DNA from: Dyadobacter sp. CY343
GTDB lineage: Bacteria; Bacteroidota; Bacteroidia; Cytophagales; Spirosomataceae
Reading direction: 5' to 3'
Length of the DNA: 64,000 nt
NCBI RefSeq assembly: GCF_021390335.1
Contig: NZ_JAJUXK010000005.1
Span: forward strand, 1 to 64,000
Positions 37,425-47,024 of the stretch are shown here, one piece after another. The first letter of the stretch is position 1; each line of letters opens with the position of its first letter. The translations under genes and the position numbers were made by a program. Under the pieces are notes generated by a model. It saw nothing but the letters and a program-made list of their open reading frames with translations. It had not been told where the DNA came from and did not search any database.

Positions 37425-37995
37425 ATCTGGTAATTCCTGCTTCCCTTAATTTCTTGATCAATATATTTCGTCCGCGCAAAAACTGTGAGCGGGATGTGCT
37501 GTCAGATATGGAAAGCATTTCGGCAATTTCCACATGCGAATACCCGTCGATCAAATGCATGTTGATAATCATACGGTAACCATCGGCCAGCTGTCCGATG
37601 ATTTCCCGCAGCTCATCAACACTTAATCTTTCAATAATCCCCTCGTGCTGATCCCCTTCAAAATCAATGGCGTGAGCATCCGCTGAAATGTGCAGGTTTT
37701 CCAATTTTGTAGTCCGGTGATAGTAATTGATTGCTGTTCGGATCACCACCGATTTGATCCATGAGTCGATCGATTCAGGATTTTTTACCTGATCGATATA
37801 TTTGAACACCCTGATAAACGATTCCTGGTAAATATCCTCCGCTTCGGCTTTCGTCTTCGCATAGCGTAAGCATATTCCGATCAGCTCAGATTTGTAACGC
37901 TCGTAAAATATCGTTTGCGCCCGGGAATCTAGCCTTTGACAAGCCTTTACAAGGTCGGTAAGCGTACTGTATTTTTTACTTGGAAAAAACTTCAT
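37411..37995 (-). CDS. ECF-type RNA polymerase sigma factor
   Basis: 194 residues. Region 2 is visible in 'YKSELIGICLRYAKTKAEAEDIYQESFIRVFKYI' (read as two halves), followed by region 4 'IGQLADGYRMIINMHLIDGY' and its helix-turn-helix 'SHVEIAEMLSISDSTSRSQ'. ECF sigmas of this type answer envelope or nutrient signals through a cognate membrane protein, here the overlapping downstream gene. Confidence 0.88.
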   Translation of the reverse strand: MKFFPSKKYSTLTDLVKACQRLDSRAQTIFYERYKSELIGICLRYAKTKAEAEDIYQESFIRVFKYIDQVKNPESIDSWIKSVVIRTAINYYHRTTKLENLHISADAHAIDFEGDQHEGIIERLSVDELREIIGQLADGYRMIINMHLIDGYSHVEIAEMLSISDSTSRSQFLRGRNILIKKLREAGITRYETR

Positions 37996-38042
37996 CAGGG
38001 GCAGTGAACGCGAGGATTCGGGCAGAAAAGTTGTAAGGTGTT

Positions 38043-39035
38043 TCAGAGGGGGCGTACTACTGTGCCGGACAATCGAAATCTTACAAGCTTAAAATCATTG
38101 TCAAAATCGGATTGGATCAGCACATTGGGATTTTTAGTCATATTATAATCATGAAGAAGGGATACACTGTAACCTGTCGTGCCGTTATCCGAAAACCGAA
38201 AATTATCCGGTCCATTCAGCTTGTAATTCTGTATATCGTTAACCAGTTGAGAAAGCCGTTGAGGGATCTGCTGGGGTATTTCGCTTAAAGTTTTATAAGC
38301 TTGCGCATTTTCATTGGAAAATAAAAGCTTACCCGAACCATCGATGACATAGTGCCCGCAACAGCCGTTTAGAATTAATTCGAGGTTGTTGTCGCCGAAA
38401 ACCGTAGCCGAAAAGGCGTTTGCAGGAAGGCCTTTGCTGGCGGCAAAGTTTGCCAATACAGCCGGTATTTCAGCAGGAGTGGCGTCGAATGCCGAATAGG
38501 AGAATTTGGCATACGGAATCATCCACCATAAATACACCCATCTCGGGTTATCGTCCAGAACCTTCAGTGGTACCCAGTAAATCAGGTATTCTTTGCCGCC
38601 AGTAGTTAGTTTAACATTATACATGGGGTTGTTGGACATACCAAACAATCTCGTGACCATGTCCTCGCGGTAATCGGAAAAAACTGCGTTCTGAAAATCA
38701 AAGGGTATGGCGTCCCTGAAAAGCTTTTCAAGCGAGTCGGGTAGTGAAGGGCTGATCAACTTGTGTTCAGCGATGATCTTCTCAGGGTCTAGCCCTGCAT
38801 AATACTGAATGCCGTTTGCCGTAAATCGTGCTTCCCACAATTCGTTTTCCCGGACAGCTTTTAGTACCACTTCTGAGGCGCCCGGGTACTTTTCAGAAAC
38901 CAGGGAAGCGACCGAATCCGGAACTTTCACCTGGGTTGGTTCCGGCCCCTGGACTTTATCGCAAGATTGGAAAGCAATACAGACCAGAATGCCCAGCACC
39001 CAAACGCTGCCAAAATATAATACCCGATTCTTCAT
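38043..39035 (-). CDS. PepSY-like lipoprotein
   Basis: The ATG at 39035 gives 330 residues and a lipoprotein-type signal ('YFGSVWVLGILVCIAFQSC'); the longer frame adds 30 residues that do not look like a signal. The mature part contains PepSY-like/BLIP-type repeats ('VASLVSEKYPGASEVVLKAV' with 'LWEARFTANGIQYYAGLDPE'). Probably an envelope-anchored protein of unknown ligand. It is followed by the sigma/anti-sigma pair on the same strand. Confidence 0.6.
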   Translation of the reverse strand: MKNRVLYFGSVWVLGILVCIAFQSCDKVQGPEPTQVKVPDSVASLVSEKYPGASEVVLKAVRENELWEARFTANGIQYYAGLDPEKIIAEHKLISPSLPDSLEKLFRDAIPFDFQNAVFSDYREDMVTRLFGMSNNPMYNVKLTTGGKEYLIYWVPLKVLDDNPRWVYLWWMIPYAKFSYSAFDATPAEIPAVLANFAASKGLPANAFSATVFGDNNLELILNGCCGHYVIDGSGKLLFSNENAQAYKTLSEIPQQIPQRLSQLVNDIQNYKLNGPDNFRFSDNGTTGYSVSLLHDYNMTKNPNVLIQSDFDNDFKLVRFRLSGTVVRPL

Positions 39036-39846
39036 ACGTCTCTTTGTGGATTTATTGATTGTACCCCTCAGACACGAATCTCTTGAAAAATCGTTGCACG
39101 ATCGAAAGAATAAATTCAATATCATTTCAAACCCTAATCATAAGCGGTTCATTTCTACCGACGATTGACCGCTAAACGAATCTTATACCGAATTTGAAGA
39201 CGGATTGCATGACTGCGAATTGCGATCAACCGAATCGTCAAAGCTTGAAGTTAACGAGCTAATTACCTTTTTTAAAAAGGAAATGGTTGCTTCATCACCG
39301 CCACACTGCATGGTAATGTCTTACGAGTTATACGACAATGAAGTAAATCGACCAGAAGGACAGAGATTCTTTAATCACCTAAAAATAGAATAATTGTCAT
39401 CAGCTTAGATTATTCTATTTAACATAACAAAAGTTATACAACAGTGTGTATAGCACTGAAATAGGCTTACAATAACCAAAGACGCGCTGGCTACGTCTGT
39501 AAGTCTAGGTGCATTTGCTAGGTAAATGGATCGGTTTTGCGAACGGATGATAGATACGGCCGACCATCAAATTATAATCTGGACTGAAATGTTTCACCAA
39601 AACTATTCTTTCTAGGCAGAGCAGTTTTGCATACGACCTATTTACTATGGCAACTATACTAAGAAACCATCAGTCGCCACGAAAAACATAAGCATGACTG
39701 GCATTCGCCGAATACTAAGTTACCATAGTACTAACTCAAAAATATTACTAAATTTAATGCTAATAGCAGGCTCACTATCAGTTAATTACCGCCATATGAA
39801 AGTGCTTTTGTCGCCCTATCATTATCTTTCTAAAATTTAGCCAAAC
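39036..39846. other. Long spacer, at most a short ORF
   Basis: About 800 bp. A 62-codon plus-strand ORF (39205-39393, TTG start) ends 'RPEGQRFFNHLKIE' and could be a fragment of a lost gene. I do not call it. The remainder is AT-rich with no clear signal, marking entry to the accessory stretch. Confidence 0.45.
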
Positions 39847-41634
39847 ATGACACCGATCTCAAAATATGCCTTCTATGTTGTATTGTTGGTTTTATTTTTC
39901 GTTCCGGGTTGTAAAGAAAAACACCAAACGCCAACTCCTTCTAACCCAAGCATAAATTTTTCACTCTCCAAACATCGAGTAGTTCCCTTAGAGGTGATTC
40001 AATTATCGTTTATCGACAAGTATGAAAAGGACCTTTCCCTGGTAAAATTTGGCGATTCGCAAATACCAGTGGTTAAGGTTGGGGACTCGACGTACGTGCT
40101 AACTATACCTGAGAATGCTGTAGCAGGTGCTAATAAGGTGACCATGGATGGTAATAGTTGGACGGAAACATTAGTCGTAGACAAACTACCTGAAATGAAG
40201 GAGCCGAAAATATACGTCAATGATTTTAAAGTTGAGCTAGATACCATAGTGAGCCAAGTGACTGGCAGAATCGAAAATTTGGTACAGCAAAAATACATCA
40301 GTCCGACTCAAGGCGATTCAATCTTAGGAAGGATCAGCTTGGCTATAAACAAGTTTAATGGGATGCTTACTTCAAATTCAGAAGTCGACAATTTAACACT
40401 TGCTAGATATCTATTTGCGAATAAGGATAAAATCGATTTGATTTTTCAAAATTTTGCCGAGCAGAATCAAAGGTTCTCGGGAGCACGAGTCATGAATGAC
40501 TGTAATGAATCGCTGCCTGACAACGAATTATTTGCTTGTATATTTTATAGGGGCTTCAAAGCCGGTGGTACTGCGGGCATGGGCTTGCTACTATTAGGTG
40601 CCGCTGCAGTTACCATAACAGCTCCGGTAGCATTGGCCGTTATTGGCGCGGTTGTCGCAGTTTCGCTGGTAGACTATTATGGAGCCTTATATCAGATAAG
40701 TATCAATAAGTTAATTAAACTCGGAGAGGTGCTCAGTCTAAATGGTCTGAGAACGCTGAATTTTGAATTTCAGAATGGCAAAGCGAAAAAGATGCAATTG
40801 AGCATTCCAGTGAGGAATTTTCAGGAAGATTTGGATTTAAATTCTCCTAATCCAGACGTGAACTCATTTGCCAGGCAATTAAAAGGCTTGAGAAAAATGT
40901 CTGTATTAATAAAAAGTGACATAGATATCAAAATCCCTTCATTTCCACTTGAGAAAGGTTATACTTATCCGGACGATCTCTCCAAGTTTCGAATCGATAT
41001 AGTTGGTGATCCGGAAATTGCTGCCGAAGTACCGCAATTAGATGAACAGTCCTTTGATCTTGTTTTTACGACAAAAAAATCAGGTCGAACAATCTTCGAT
41101 TTTGTAATAAATTATGAATATATGGGCGAGCAGCTTAGCCAGACAATAACAGATAATACTTTGGTAAATAATAGCATGGCGATTTTTGAAGGTGGTAGTG
41201 AACGTGGGATATTACTTGATCTACCAGGTGCCGTAGCAACACCTACCACCTCTATGATATGTCACACTAAAAAAATTTTTTTAAATTCAAAGATAACTAT
41301 CTCGTTTGAAGGGAGCTCATTTATAAATGTTGTTGACTCGAGGCTAACGGGAACTATTGGAACTTACAACATAAATAACCCATGTACTAATCCAATTCCA
41401 TACTACACTACACCATACTCGTTTAGTATGAATAGTTTTACCGTTTTAGGTAAAACTGTAAATATTGATTTTAAAGGATCTGACGCAGACGCTAGTCTCT
41501 GGAACGTTTCCTTTGAAGGAGAGATAGTTGATAAGAAAATTTCTGGAAAAATTACGTTTCGTAGAACTGAGGCGTCCGGTATTCATAATAGCTACACTTA
41601 TCCCCTCGATGTACAACTTTCACTAAGGGAATGA
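39847..41634 (+). CDS. Large orphan lipoprotein with internal hydrophobic segment
   Basis: 595 residues. Lipoprotein signal with 'FFVPGC' (Cys22). Residues about 30-115 are IPT/Ig-like beta-sandwich ('INFSLSKHRVVPLEVIQLSF'), then comes a helical region. A long Gly/Ala-rich hydrophobic stretch at about 239-275 ('MGLLLLGAAAVTITAPVALA', then 'VIGAVVAVSLVDYY') could form a membrane hairpin. The C-terminal third is beta-rich. Family not recognised. A membrane hairpin inside a surface-type lipoprotein is unusual and recalls pore-forming or contact-toxin proteins, but that is speculation. Confidence 0.6.
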   Translation: MTPISKYAFYVVLLVLFFVPGCKEKHQTPTPSNPSINFSLSKHRVVPLEVIQLSFIDKYEKDLSLVKFGDSQIPVVKVGDSTYVLTIPENAVAGANKVTMDGNSWTETLVVDKLPEMKEPKIYVNDFKVELDTIVSQVTGRIENLVQQKYISPTQGDSILGRISLAINKFNGMLTSNSEVDNLTLARYLFANKDKIDLIFQNFAEQNQRFSGARVMNDCNESLPDNELFACIFYRGFKAGGTAGMGLLLLGAAAVTITAPVALAVIGAVVAVSLVDYYGALYQISINKLIKLGEVLSLNGLRTLNFEFQNGKAKKMQLSIPVRNFQEDLDLNSPNPDVNSFARQLKGLRKMSVLIKSDIDIKIPSFPLEKGYTYPDDLSKFRIDIVGDPEIAAEVPQLDEQSFDLVFTTKKSGRTIFDFVINYEYMGEQLSQTITDNTLVNNSMAIFEGGSERGILLDLPGAVATPTTSMICHTKKIFLNSKITISFEGSSFINVVDSRLTGTIGTYNINNPCTNPIPYYTTPYSFSMNSFTVLGKTVNIDFKGSDADASLWNVSFEGEIVDKKISGKITFRRTEASGIHNSYTYPLDVQLSLRE

Positions 41635-41838
41635 CCGGCGTAGTCCTACTATCAACCTAACTGGAAGCAAAAACTATATTATTTACAATGACAGTCGCAC
41701 TATAGTGGTCATTAATGTAGCTTGCACTGGCGCAGTGATCAGCTTATTGCCTACGCTGCACACAGGTTCTGCTAACCATTGCCGCTGAACATAATAATCT
41801 CACCCCCTTTTTTAGGCAGAGTATACTACATCCGTATA

Positions 41839-41879
41839 TTTGTCCACATACATACCACCACCGTATACATGTGGACAAA
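41839..41879. repeat. 11-bp inverted repeat before recombinase gene
   Basis: TTTGTCCACAT (41839-41849) and ATGTGGACAAA (41869-41879) are exact reverse complements, 19 bp apart; CCGTATA occurs twice alongside. It ends 28 bp before the recombinase ATG. Candidate crossover site or autoregulatory operator. Confidence 0.65.
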
Positions 41880-41907
41880 GTGTTCTTAAATTGCTACTGT
41901 TGCAAGT

Positions 41908-42567
41908 ATGAAAAGAGCCGTTGCCTATTTTCGAGTATCAACAGATCGCCAGGGAAAGAGCGGCTTAGGTTTGGAAGCGCAACACGAAGCAGTGCACTTG
42001 TTCGCACAACATCAAGGCTACCAAGTCACAGCAGAATTTACTGAAATCGAGAGCGGGAAGAAAAATGAGCGGCCAGAGCTAATGGCTGCCTTATTGTTGT
42101 GTAGAAAAGAGAAAGCAATGCTGATCCTTGCGAAGCTGGACCGGCTAGTCCGGAATGTGGCTTTTATTGCAAACTTAATGGAGAGCAAGGTTGAGTTTCT
42201 GGCAGTTGATAACCCACATGCAAATCCCCTGATGGTGCATTTGCTAGCCGCTTTTGCTGAGCACGAGCGGAAGCAGATTAGTACTCGGACGAAAGAGGCA
42301 TTGCAGACTGCAAAACGCCGCGGTGTGCTGTTGGGTAAACACGGCCGGGAAATCGAGAGCAAGAAGAATTCGAAAGCTGCTGATCAGTTTGCGGAAACGA
42401 TGCAGCCAATCATTAACGAATTGAAGACAGAGGGTTTTATAACCGTTCGAGGAATCTCTGACGAGCTAAACCGGCGAGGTGTTGAGACGTTTCGAAATGG
42501 TAGTGAGCAATCGCACCGAACCACAGTGCATCGCTTGCTTAAACGTCTTTATATTGGAAAACATTAG
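41908..42567 (+). CDS. Serine recombinase (resolvase family)
   Basis: 219 residues, intact. 'AVAYFRVSTDRQGKSGLGLE' holds the nucleophilic Ser (about 11) and the conserved Arg; 'ILAKLDRLVRNV' and 'AFAEHERKQISTRTKEAL' complete the catalytic domain. The C-terminal part (about 160-215) has a helix-turn-helix-like 'VRGISDELNRRGVETF'. It probably catalyses resolution or inversion at nearby sites. Flanking spaced palindromes (41839-41879 and 42569-42606) are candidate substrates. Confidence 0.88.
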   Translation: MKRAVAYFRVSTDRQGKSGLGLEAQHEAVHLFAQHQGYQVTAEFTEIESGKKNERPELMAALLLCRKEKAMLILAKLDRLVRNVAFIANLMESKVEFLAVDNPHANPLMVHLLAAFAEHERKQISTRTKEALQTAKRRGVLLGKHGREIESKKNSKAADQFAETMQPIINELKTEGFITVRGISDELNRRGVETFRNGSEQSHRTTVHRLLKRLYIGKH

Positions 42568-42568
42568 C

Positions 42569-42606
42569 CGTATCACAAAGTCAGCCAACGGCATAAATGT
42601 GATACG
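42569..42606. repeat. 9-bp inverted repeat after recombinase gene
   Basis: CGTATCACA (42569-42577) and TGTGATACG (42598-42606), exact reverse complements 20 bp apart, begin right after the stop codon. Spacing is nearly the same as for the upstream palindrome. No T-run follows, so a terminator is less likely. Confidence 0.55.
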
Positions 42607-42704
42607 TTGATTTGTGAGATGACAATTTGAGAAGTTTTAAATTTTCAGAGCTTCCCCGGAAGAAAAGTGGAGCATTGCTTTGATAAAAAATACTCTTCTA
42701 ATAC

Positions 42705-43271
42705 ATGGACATTATTCTATTTTTTGCCGTAGGAGTAAGCTTTGTTATTTTTATTTGTATACCCTACCTCGGTTATTTACTTCCAAATAGATACGGTTAC
42801 CGTAAGATCGGGATTGCACTTGGTTCCACATTGGCTGTGTTTGTAATGCACATAATTTATCCGGAACCGTTACAAAAACTCTTTTTCACCAAGAATGATG
42901 CAAGAGAACTATTGGCACTTCAGGATCTCAGAACTCAGCATGAGTTTCAAGTTACGGAAAATGAATACAATCAATGGGATTGGCCCTCACAAAGATTAGT
43001 ACTAAACATTGATTTACAAGACAAAGCTTTGCTTACTGAGCAAATAAGAAGTTCTCTCAAATTTATCAAAAAAGGTGACTCCATTCCAGACATCAAATTA
43101 GCAGACAGGTACTTTGGCAATGCGGAAATAATTAGATACGAAACCCAGAACGCTTTAATCTGCAAGTCACTTATACCAGCACAAGAGGATAATTATGCGC
43201 CAATGTGGCTAATGACTAGTGTTTCTAAGACAGAAAATAGATTAGAAGTGGTAAAATGGTATGATGATTAA
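42705..43271 (+). CDS. Hypothetical membrane protein
   Basis: 188 residues. Two N-terminal membrane helices ('ILFFAVGVSFVIFICIPYLG' and 'IGIALGSTLAVFVMHIIYP') anchor a soluble domain of about 125 residues of unknown fold. No motif recognised. It is in the orphan-rich stretch between the recombinase and the integrase. Confidence 0.6.
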   Translation: MDIILFFAVGVSFVIFICIPYLGYLLPNRYGYRKIGIALGSTLAVFVMHIIYPEPLQKLFFTKNDARELLALQDLRTQHEFQVTENEYNQWDWPSQRLVLNIDLQDKALLTEQIRSSLKFIKKGDSIPDIKLADRYFGNAEIIRYETQNALICKSLIPAQEDNYAPMWLMTSVSKTENRLEVVKWYDD

Positions 43272-43386
43272 AATTAGATACCTCACACTAATATCAAATG
43301 GAGCTAAATTGCGCCATTTGAAATACCTGGCTGAATGTAGCTAGTATCACTAGGTAATTTTTATTGCATCCTCTAACTACATATCT

Positions 43387-44493
43387 GTGCTACAAAAGTT
43401 CAAGCTAATCTTTTTTCTATTATTTATCTGTGATCCCTGCTTTGCCCAATCGGACACCTTAAAATGGCAACTAGGATTAAAGCTTAAGTCCAGTGATTTT
43501 TTGATCGATCCGGCTATCAAGCATGTTTTTGCTGATATAATCGTCTATTACGAATACACATTTCAGCCTTTAAGAGCAGCGAAATACCTGCCGTTAGTTC
43601 ATGCGTATTCGGTATTGAACAGGAGAACTGCTATACTGCCTGATTCCAGTGGGCGCACGCTTCGCTATGCACAGCTCCTTTTTGATTTGTCGGGTTACCA
43701 GGGCAAGCTGATTGAGTGGAAGGCTTTTAGGCTTGGCGAGCTAGACGAGCAAGTTATTCCGATAAAACCGGCCATGGACCGTGTTTTTTTGGAGGCGGCC
43801 AGTGAAGTTTCACAATTGAGAAAAGATATGATTCAACAACTATCCCGCCTAGATAATGATCAGGCAATGGGTGAATGGGAAACTAAAGTGGCTGACTTGT
43901 TGCGTAATACGCCCGAAATAATGGAAGAAAAAACGGTCGGTAATTTCCAGATCGGGCTGTTCGCGGGGGTCGCCAGAAGTATATTTTCCGGAAAAACCAA
44001 AAATCATTTTACTGATGCAATGGGAATTGATTTGGGTTTTAATTTCGATGTAAAAAGATCGAGATTTGGCCTGGATGTTGGTTTAAGCTTTAATAAAACC
44101 AGACAAGGACTTGAAGGAAAAGGGAATTGGCCAGCTGCAATGAAAACGAACTTTGCGAGCATTGAATTAACTTACGGATTAAAGATCCCCAAAAATAAAT
44201 GGCTCGCAGTGCCTTACGTCGGCTTGGCAATTAACGAATTTACACCGGCTAAATCTAGTAAGGATGACAAGCGCAGACTGGCTGGTTACAGCCCAGTAGT
44301 GGGTCTCGAGCTGAATCGAATTTTCAAAAATAAAACTAACCCGCAGGAAAACGCCTCATTCTTTTACCGGATCCGTGCCTCCATTAATCCTTCCAATTTC
44401 ATCAAAAACAATAGTGGAACACAGATCAATCTTAAAGTTGCAGTTGGCTTTGATGCTGCAAAAGTAAGGAGCAGGCTCGTGAAGAAAACGTAA
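43387..44493 (+). CDS. Hypothetical secreted protein with outer-membrane barrel-like C-terminus
   Basis: 368 residues from a GTG start (no ATG fits the signal peptide, 'LIFFLLFICDPCFAQ'). The first half is mixed alpha/beta; from about 195 it is beta-rich with the alternating pattern of a small outer-membrane barrel ('QIGLFAGVARSIFSG', 'GLDVGLSFNKTRQ', ending 'KVAVGFDAAKVRSRL'). Family not recognised. Confidence 0.6.
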   Translation: MLQKFKLIFFLLFICDPCFAQSDTLKWQLGLKLKSSDFLIDPAIKHVFADIIVYYEYTFQPLRAAKYLPLVHAYSVLNRRTAILPDSSGRTLRYAQLLFDLSGYQGKLIEWKAFRLGELDEQVIPIKPAMDRVFLEAASEVSQLRKDMIQQLSRLDNDQAMGEWETKVADLLRNTPEIMEEKTVGNFQIGLFAGVARSIFSGKTKNHFTDAMGIDLGFNFDVKRSRFGLDVGLSFNKTRQGLEGKGNWPAAMKTNFASIELTYGLKIPKNKWLAVPYVGLAINEFTPAKSSKDDKRRLAGYSPVVGLELNRIFKNKTNPQENASFFYRIRASINPSNFIKNNSGTQINLKVAVGFDAAKVRSRLVKKT

Positions 44494-44957
44494 CATATCA
44501 AAATTAGGATGACTTCAAAGTATTGGCTGCTTGTTTCATAAAGAAGAGCATTTAAATGCTTATGCAGATTAATGTAATTACAGAGGATAGCCGCAGCTGC
44601 CTCACAAAGCCTCTTTTCGTGAGACAGCTTGACCTGCTCAGCTCCGCCTCCTGATGAAACTGGGAAAAGTGATCTCTCCTTGTACAAAACGAAGAACTTC
44701 ACCAAAAGTCAAAGTTCCCCTTGTTCTGTGTTCCGTCACTTAATGTAAAACGGTTATCACAACAAAATTACAGAACTGGCTCCATCTGTCCCCTATGGTT
44801 CACGTGTCAACCATTTGCTCGTAACACGTGGTAAGTGTCAAAGATACCCGACGTTTTATGAGATAATCAAATAGAACCTAAGAGTATATTTCTGATATTT
44901 TTCATTTTTCCATTTTGCTCAAAGCCCTAAAACGTTAATCACAATAGACAAACACCC
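44494..44957. other. Spacer holding one copy of a direct repeat
   Basis: About 460 bp without a supported gene. It contains the first copy (44724-44758) of a roughly 35-bp imperfect direct repeat whose second copy is at 46910-46945. Confidence 0.5.
44724..44758 (+). repeat. Imperfect direct repeat, copy 1
   Basis: Begins TTCTGTGTTCCGTCACTTAA and ends GGTTATC. Compared with copy 2 at 46910-46945 it differs at a few scattered positions and one indel. Confidence 0.7.
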
Positions 44958-45407
44958 GTGTATAAGCTTCGTCTCACTTTCATGCTGCCGATCCTACTTG
45001 CGTTAAGTGATTGTTCGCCTCGGACAGGGAAACTTAGTGCAACATACAATGGTTTGCCGGTGGTTGACTTGTGTGATTTACCTAATTATCGCAACATGAA
45101 GGTTATGTTAAGAGCCAACTATGCCGGAGTAGAAGAATATTGGTCTCTTGGTTCTCAAAAGAATAAAAAGTGTAACAATGATTTGAAAGTAAATCTTGAG
45201 TACGTCGTGAACTACGAAGTGCCCAACGGATTTCAAAAAGAAATGACCCAGGCTATTAACAATTATTGGAGCCAATATCTTGAGCTTGAAGCGATAGGAA
45301 CTTATGAGACTGGTCAAATTGGTGGTTATGGCCACCTTGGGACGAACAATTCAAGATTTCTTGTTAATGAGCTAATCAAGGTAAAAGCCGTAAAGGTGAA
45401 GAATTAA
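44958..45407 (+). CDS. Small orphan lipoprotein
   Basis: 149 residues from a GTG start. Signal peptide ends 'LLALSDC' (lipobox-like, Cys19). The mature part is beta-rich with paired Cys ('DLCDLPNY', 'NKKCNNDL'). No family recognised. First of three small same-strand genes lying between two copies of a direct repeat. Confidence 0.5.
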   Translation: MYKLRLTFMLPILLALSDCSPRTGKLSATYNGLPVVDLCDLPNYRNMKVMLRANYAGVEEYWSLGSQKNKKCNNDLKVNLEYVVNYEVPNGFQKEMTQAINNYWSQYLELEAIGTYETGQIGGYGHLGTNNSRFLVNELIKVKAVKVKN

Positions 45408-45538
45408 CTGCGCAGAATACGTCTTACCGAAAAGAGGGAAACCCAATAGGAATTTACTCAATGTATTTTGGTCGTTTCAGAAAATCCTCGAACTTGAAAT
45501 GGCGTTTCCTGCCCTTCATAACTTAGATTGCTGCACTG

Positions 45539-46135
45539 ATGAATGCAATTCGAGACATGTTTAAAAAGACTGAGCGTATTTTTTACGATGTTATATATTC
45601 GAGTTTTATTGGACGAAAGCAAATCGTGAAACAGCACATTGTTACCTACATAGTATTCTTTGTATTTGGGACAATTGGATGTGACTTCCGACAAAAAAGG
45701 AATGCAGAATCCGTTGCCGAAGCATCGATATCCTTACCAGACACTTCGATGTTCGCCATTTTGCCTGTGACTTACGAAAGATATACCTTGGGCGATGCAA
45801 AGCAAGATACACTCAATGAAAAAGACCTTCTTGTTGTTGAGTATGCGCTCAGAAAATCGGTCAAGCTGTATAATGATCGGAGGGGTGCGGAAATGATAGA
45901 TCTAGCAAGGTATAGGAGACAATATTTCCCTGGTATTATGGCGTCCGGTGATCGGGAAGTCTTGATCAGATGTATGCACGAGGACTTTATCAAAAATTTT
46001 CACTTTACGCCTTATAACTGGAGAAAAGATAATATTACGATTCATGATGGCGGAGATCAAGTTTTTTCCCTCAAAGTGAATTTTACTACCTACAAGACAT
46101 ATGGCTTCGTTATCAATGGAAGTGAAACGCTCTAA
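45539..46135 (+). CDS. Hypothetical protein
   Basis: 198 residues. A hydrophobic segment around 38-52 ('TYIVFFVFGTIGC') ends in a Cys and resembles a lipoprotein signal, so the true start may be an internal codon near 45628 rather than the first ATG. The mature part contains 'LARYRRQYFPGIMASGDREV'. Family not recognised. Confidence 0.5.
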   Translation: MNAIRDMFKKTERIFYDVIYSSFIGRKQIVKQHIVTYIVFFVFGTIGCDFRQKRNAESVAEASISLPDTSMFAILPVTYERYTLGDAKQDTLNEKDLLVVEYALRKSVKLYNDRRGAEMIDLARYRRQYFPGIMASGDREVLIRCMHEDFIKNFHFTPYNWRKDNITIHDGGDQVFSLKVNFTTYKTYGFVINGSETL

Positions 46136-46312
46136 GTAGGAGAATATTGATGCCCTCTCACAAAACCCTCGAACGTGAGACAATCACCCCCTAGGCAGGA
46201 TGGACTGGATCAGTCGCAACGATCGGACGGAGAGTTAATGTTAAATTGCAACCGTCGTTATGTAGCTGTTCTTAACTATACGTAGGTATTTAAAAAGTAA
46301 GTCTTGATATAG

Positions 46313-46852
46313 ATGGTTAGCCAAAGGATAAGAAGTAGTCTGATCAGTATCGTTGTTTTGGCTCAGTGTAGCCAAATGTTTCTGGCATGTAAGAACAACA
46401 AAGAAGTAGGTTTTATAAGTGTTGCCATAGGTTATGGCGAAGACGTAAATATTCCCAGACAAGCTGTAGAAATCAATGAGTTAGGTGAATTATATTATTA
46501 TACCGATGCTCCTATATTAGATTCATTTCATTTCTACAAGGGTAAAATTGATGTCGTAGAAGCTAAATGGATAATTAATTACATTGGTGATAATATGCAA
46601 TGCATGAGTACTATGGACACCCTTAAATGGAGTCACTACAGCAAGGTTGAATTATTCTTTTCAGCACGAAATGACAAGGTGGGAAAACACGGCTATGGGT
46701 ACTTCGATGACTGTATCAGTGGTGATTCAATTTCTAAATACCTAGAAGTTTATAAGACAAGTAAGAAGCTAGAGCCAATTCACCACTACAACTTTCAAAC
46801 TGCAATTCAGAACGAGGAGCTTCCAACGCCACCACCATTACTTACAAAGTGA
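46313..46852 (+). CDS. Hypothetical protein, possible lipoprotein
   Basis: 179 residues with an N-terminal hydrophobic stretch ending 'SQMFLAC' (Cys26), consistent with a lipoprotein signal. The mature part is beta-rich ('VGFISVAIGYGEDVNIPRQ', 'YYYTDAPILDSFHFY'). Unrecognised. Last of three small genes before the second direct-repeat copy. Confidence 0.5.
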   Translation: MVSQRIRSSLISIVVLAQCSQMFLACKNNKEVGFISVAIGYGEDVNIPRQAVEINELGELYYYTDAPILDSFHFYKGKIDVVEAKWIINYIGDNMQCMSTMDTLKWSHYSKVELFFSARNDKVGKHGYGYFDDCISGDSISKYLEVYKTSKKLEPIHHYNFQTAIQNEELPTPPPLLTK

Positions 46853-46909
46853 ACGTCGCATTCACTGCACTATTCCATGAACTTTTACAGATACGTTATC
46901 AGGCTCTTT

Positions 46910-46945
46910 TTCTGTGTTTCGTCACTTAACATAATAAGGGTTATC
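46910..46945 (+). repeat. Imperfect direct repeat, copy 2
   Basis: Begins TTCTGTGTTTCGTCACTTAA and ends GGGTTATC; pairs with 44724-44758. Confidence 0.7.
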
Positions 46946-46970
46946 CAGCAAGATGAGTTGAACCTAATAA

Positions 46971-47013
46971 CGCCACTGGTAAAGAATTGCTCAAACAAAA
47001 TTTACCAGTAGCG
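46971..47013 (-). terminator. Inverted repeat after the integrase gene
   Basis: CGC-x-ACTGGTAAA at 46971-46983 pairs with TTTACCAGT-x-GCG at 47001-47013 (one mismatch). It lies just beyond the integrase stop and could end its transcript, though a T-run is weak; an element-end role is also possible. Confidence 0.4.
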
Positions 47014-47024
47014 CTGTAAGGATA

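Noticed and set aside
39205..39393. 62-codon ORF in a spacer
   Set aside because: TTG start, no leader signal, no homologous motif; kept only as a possible gene fragment in the spacer entry.
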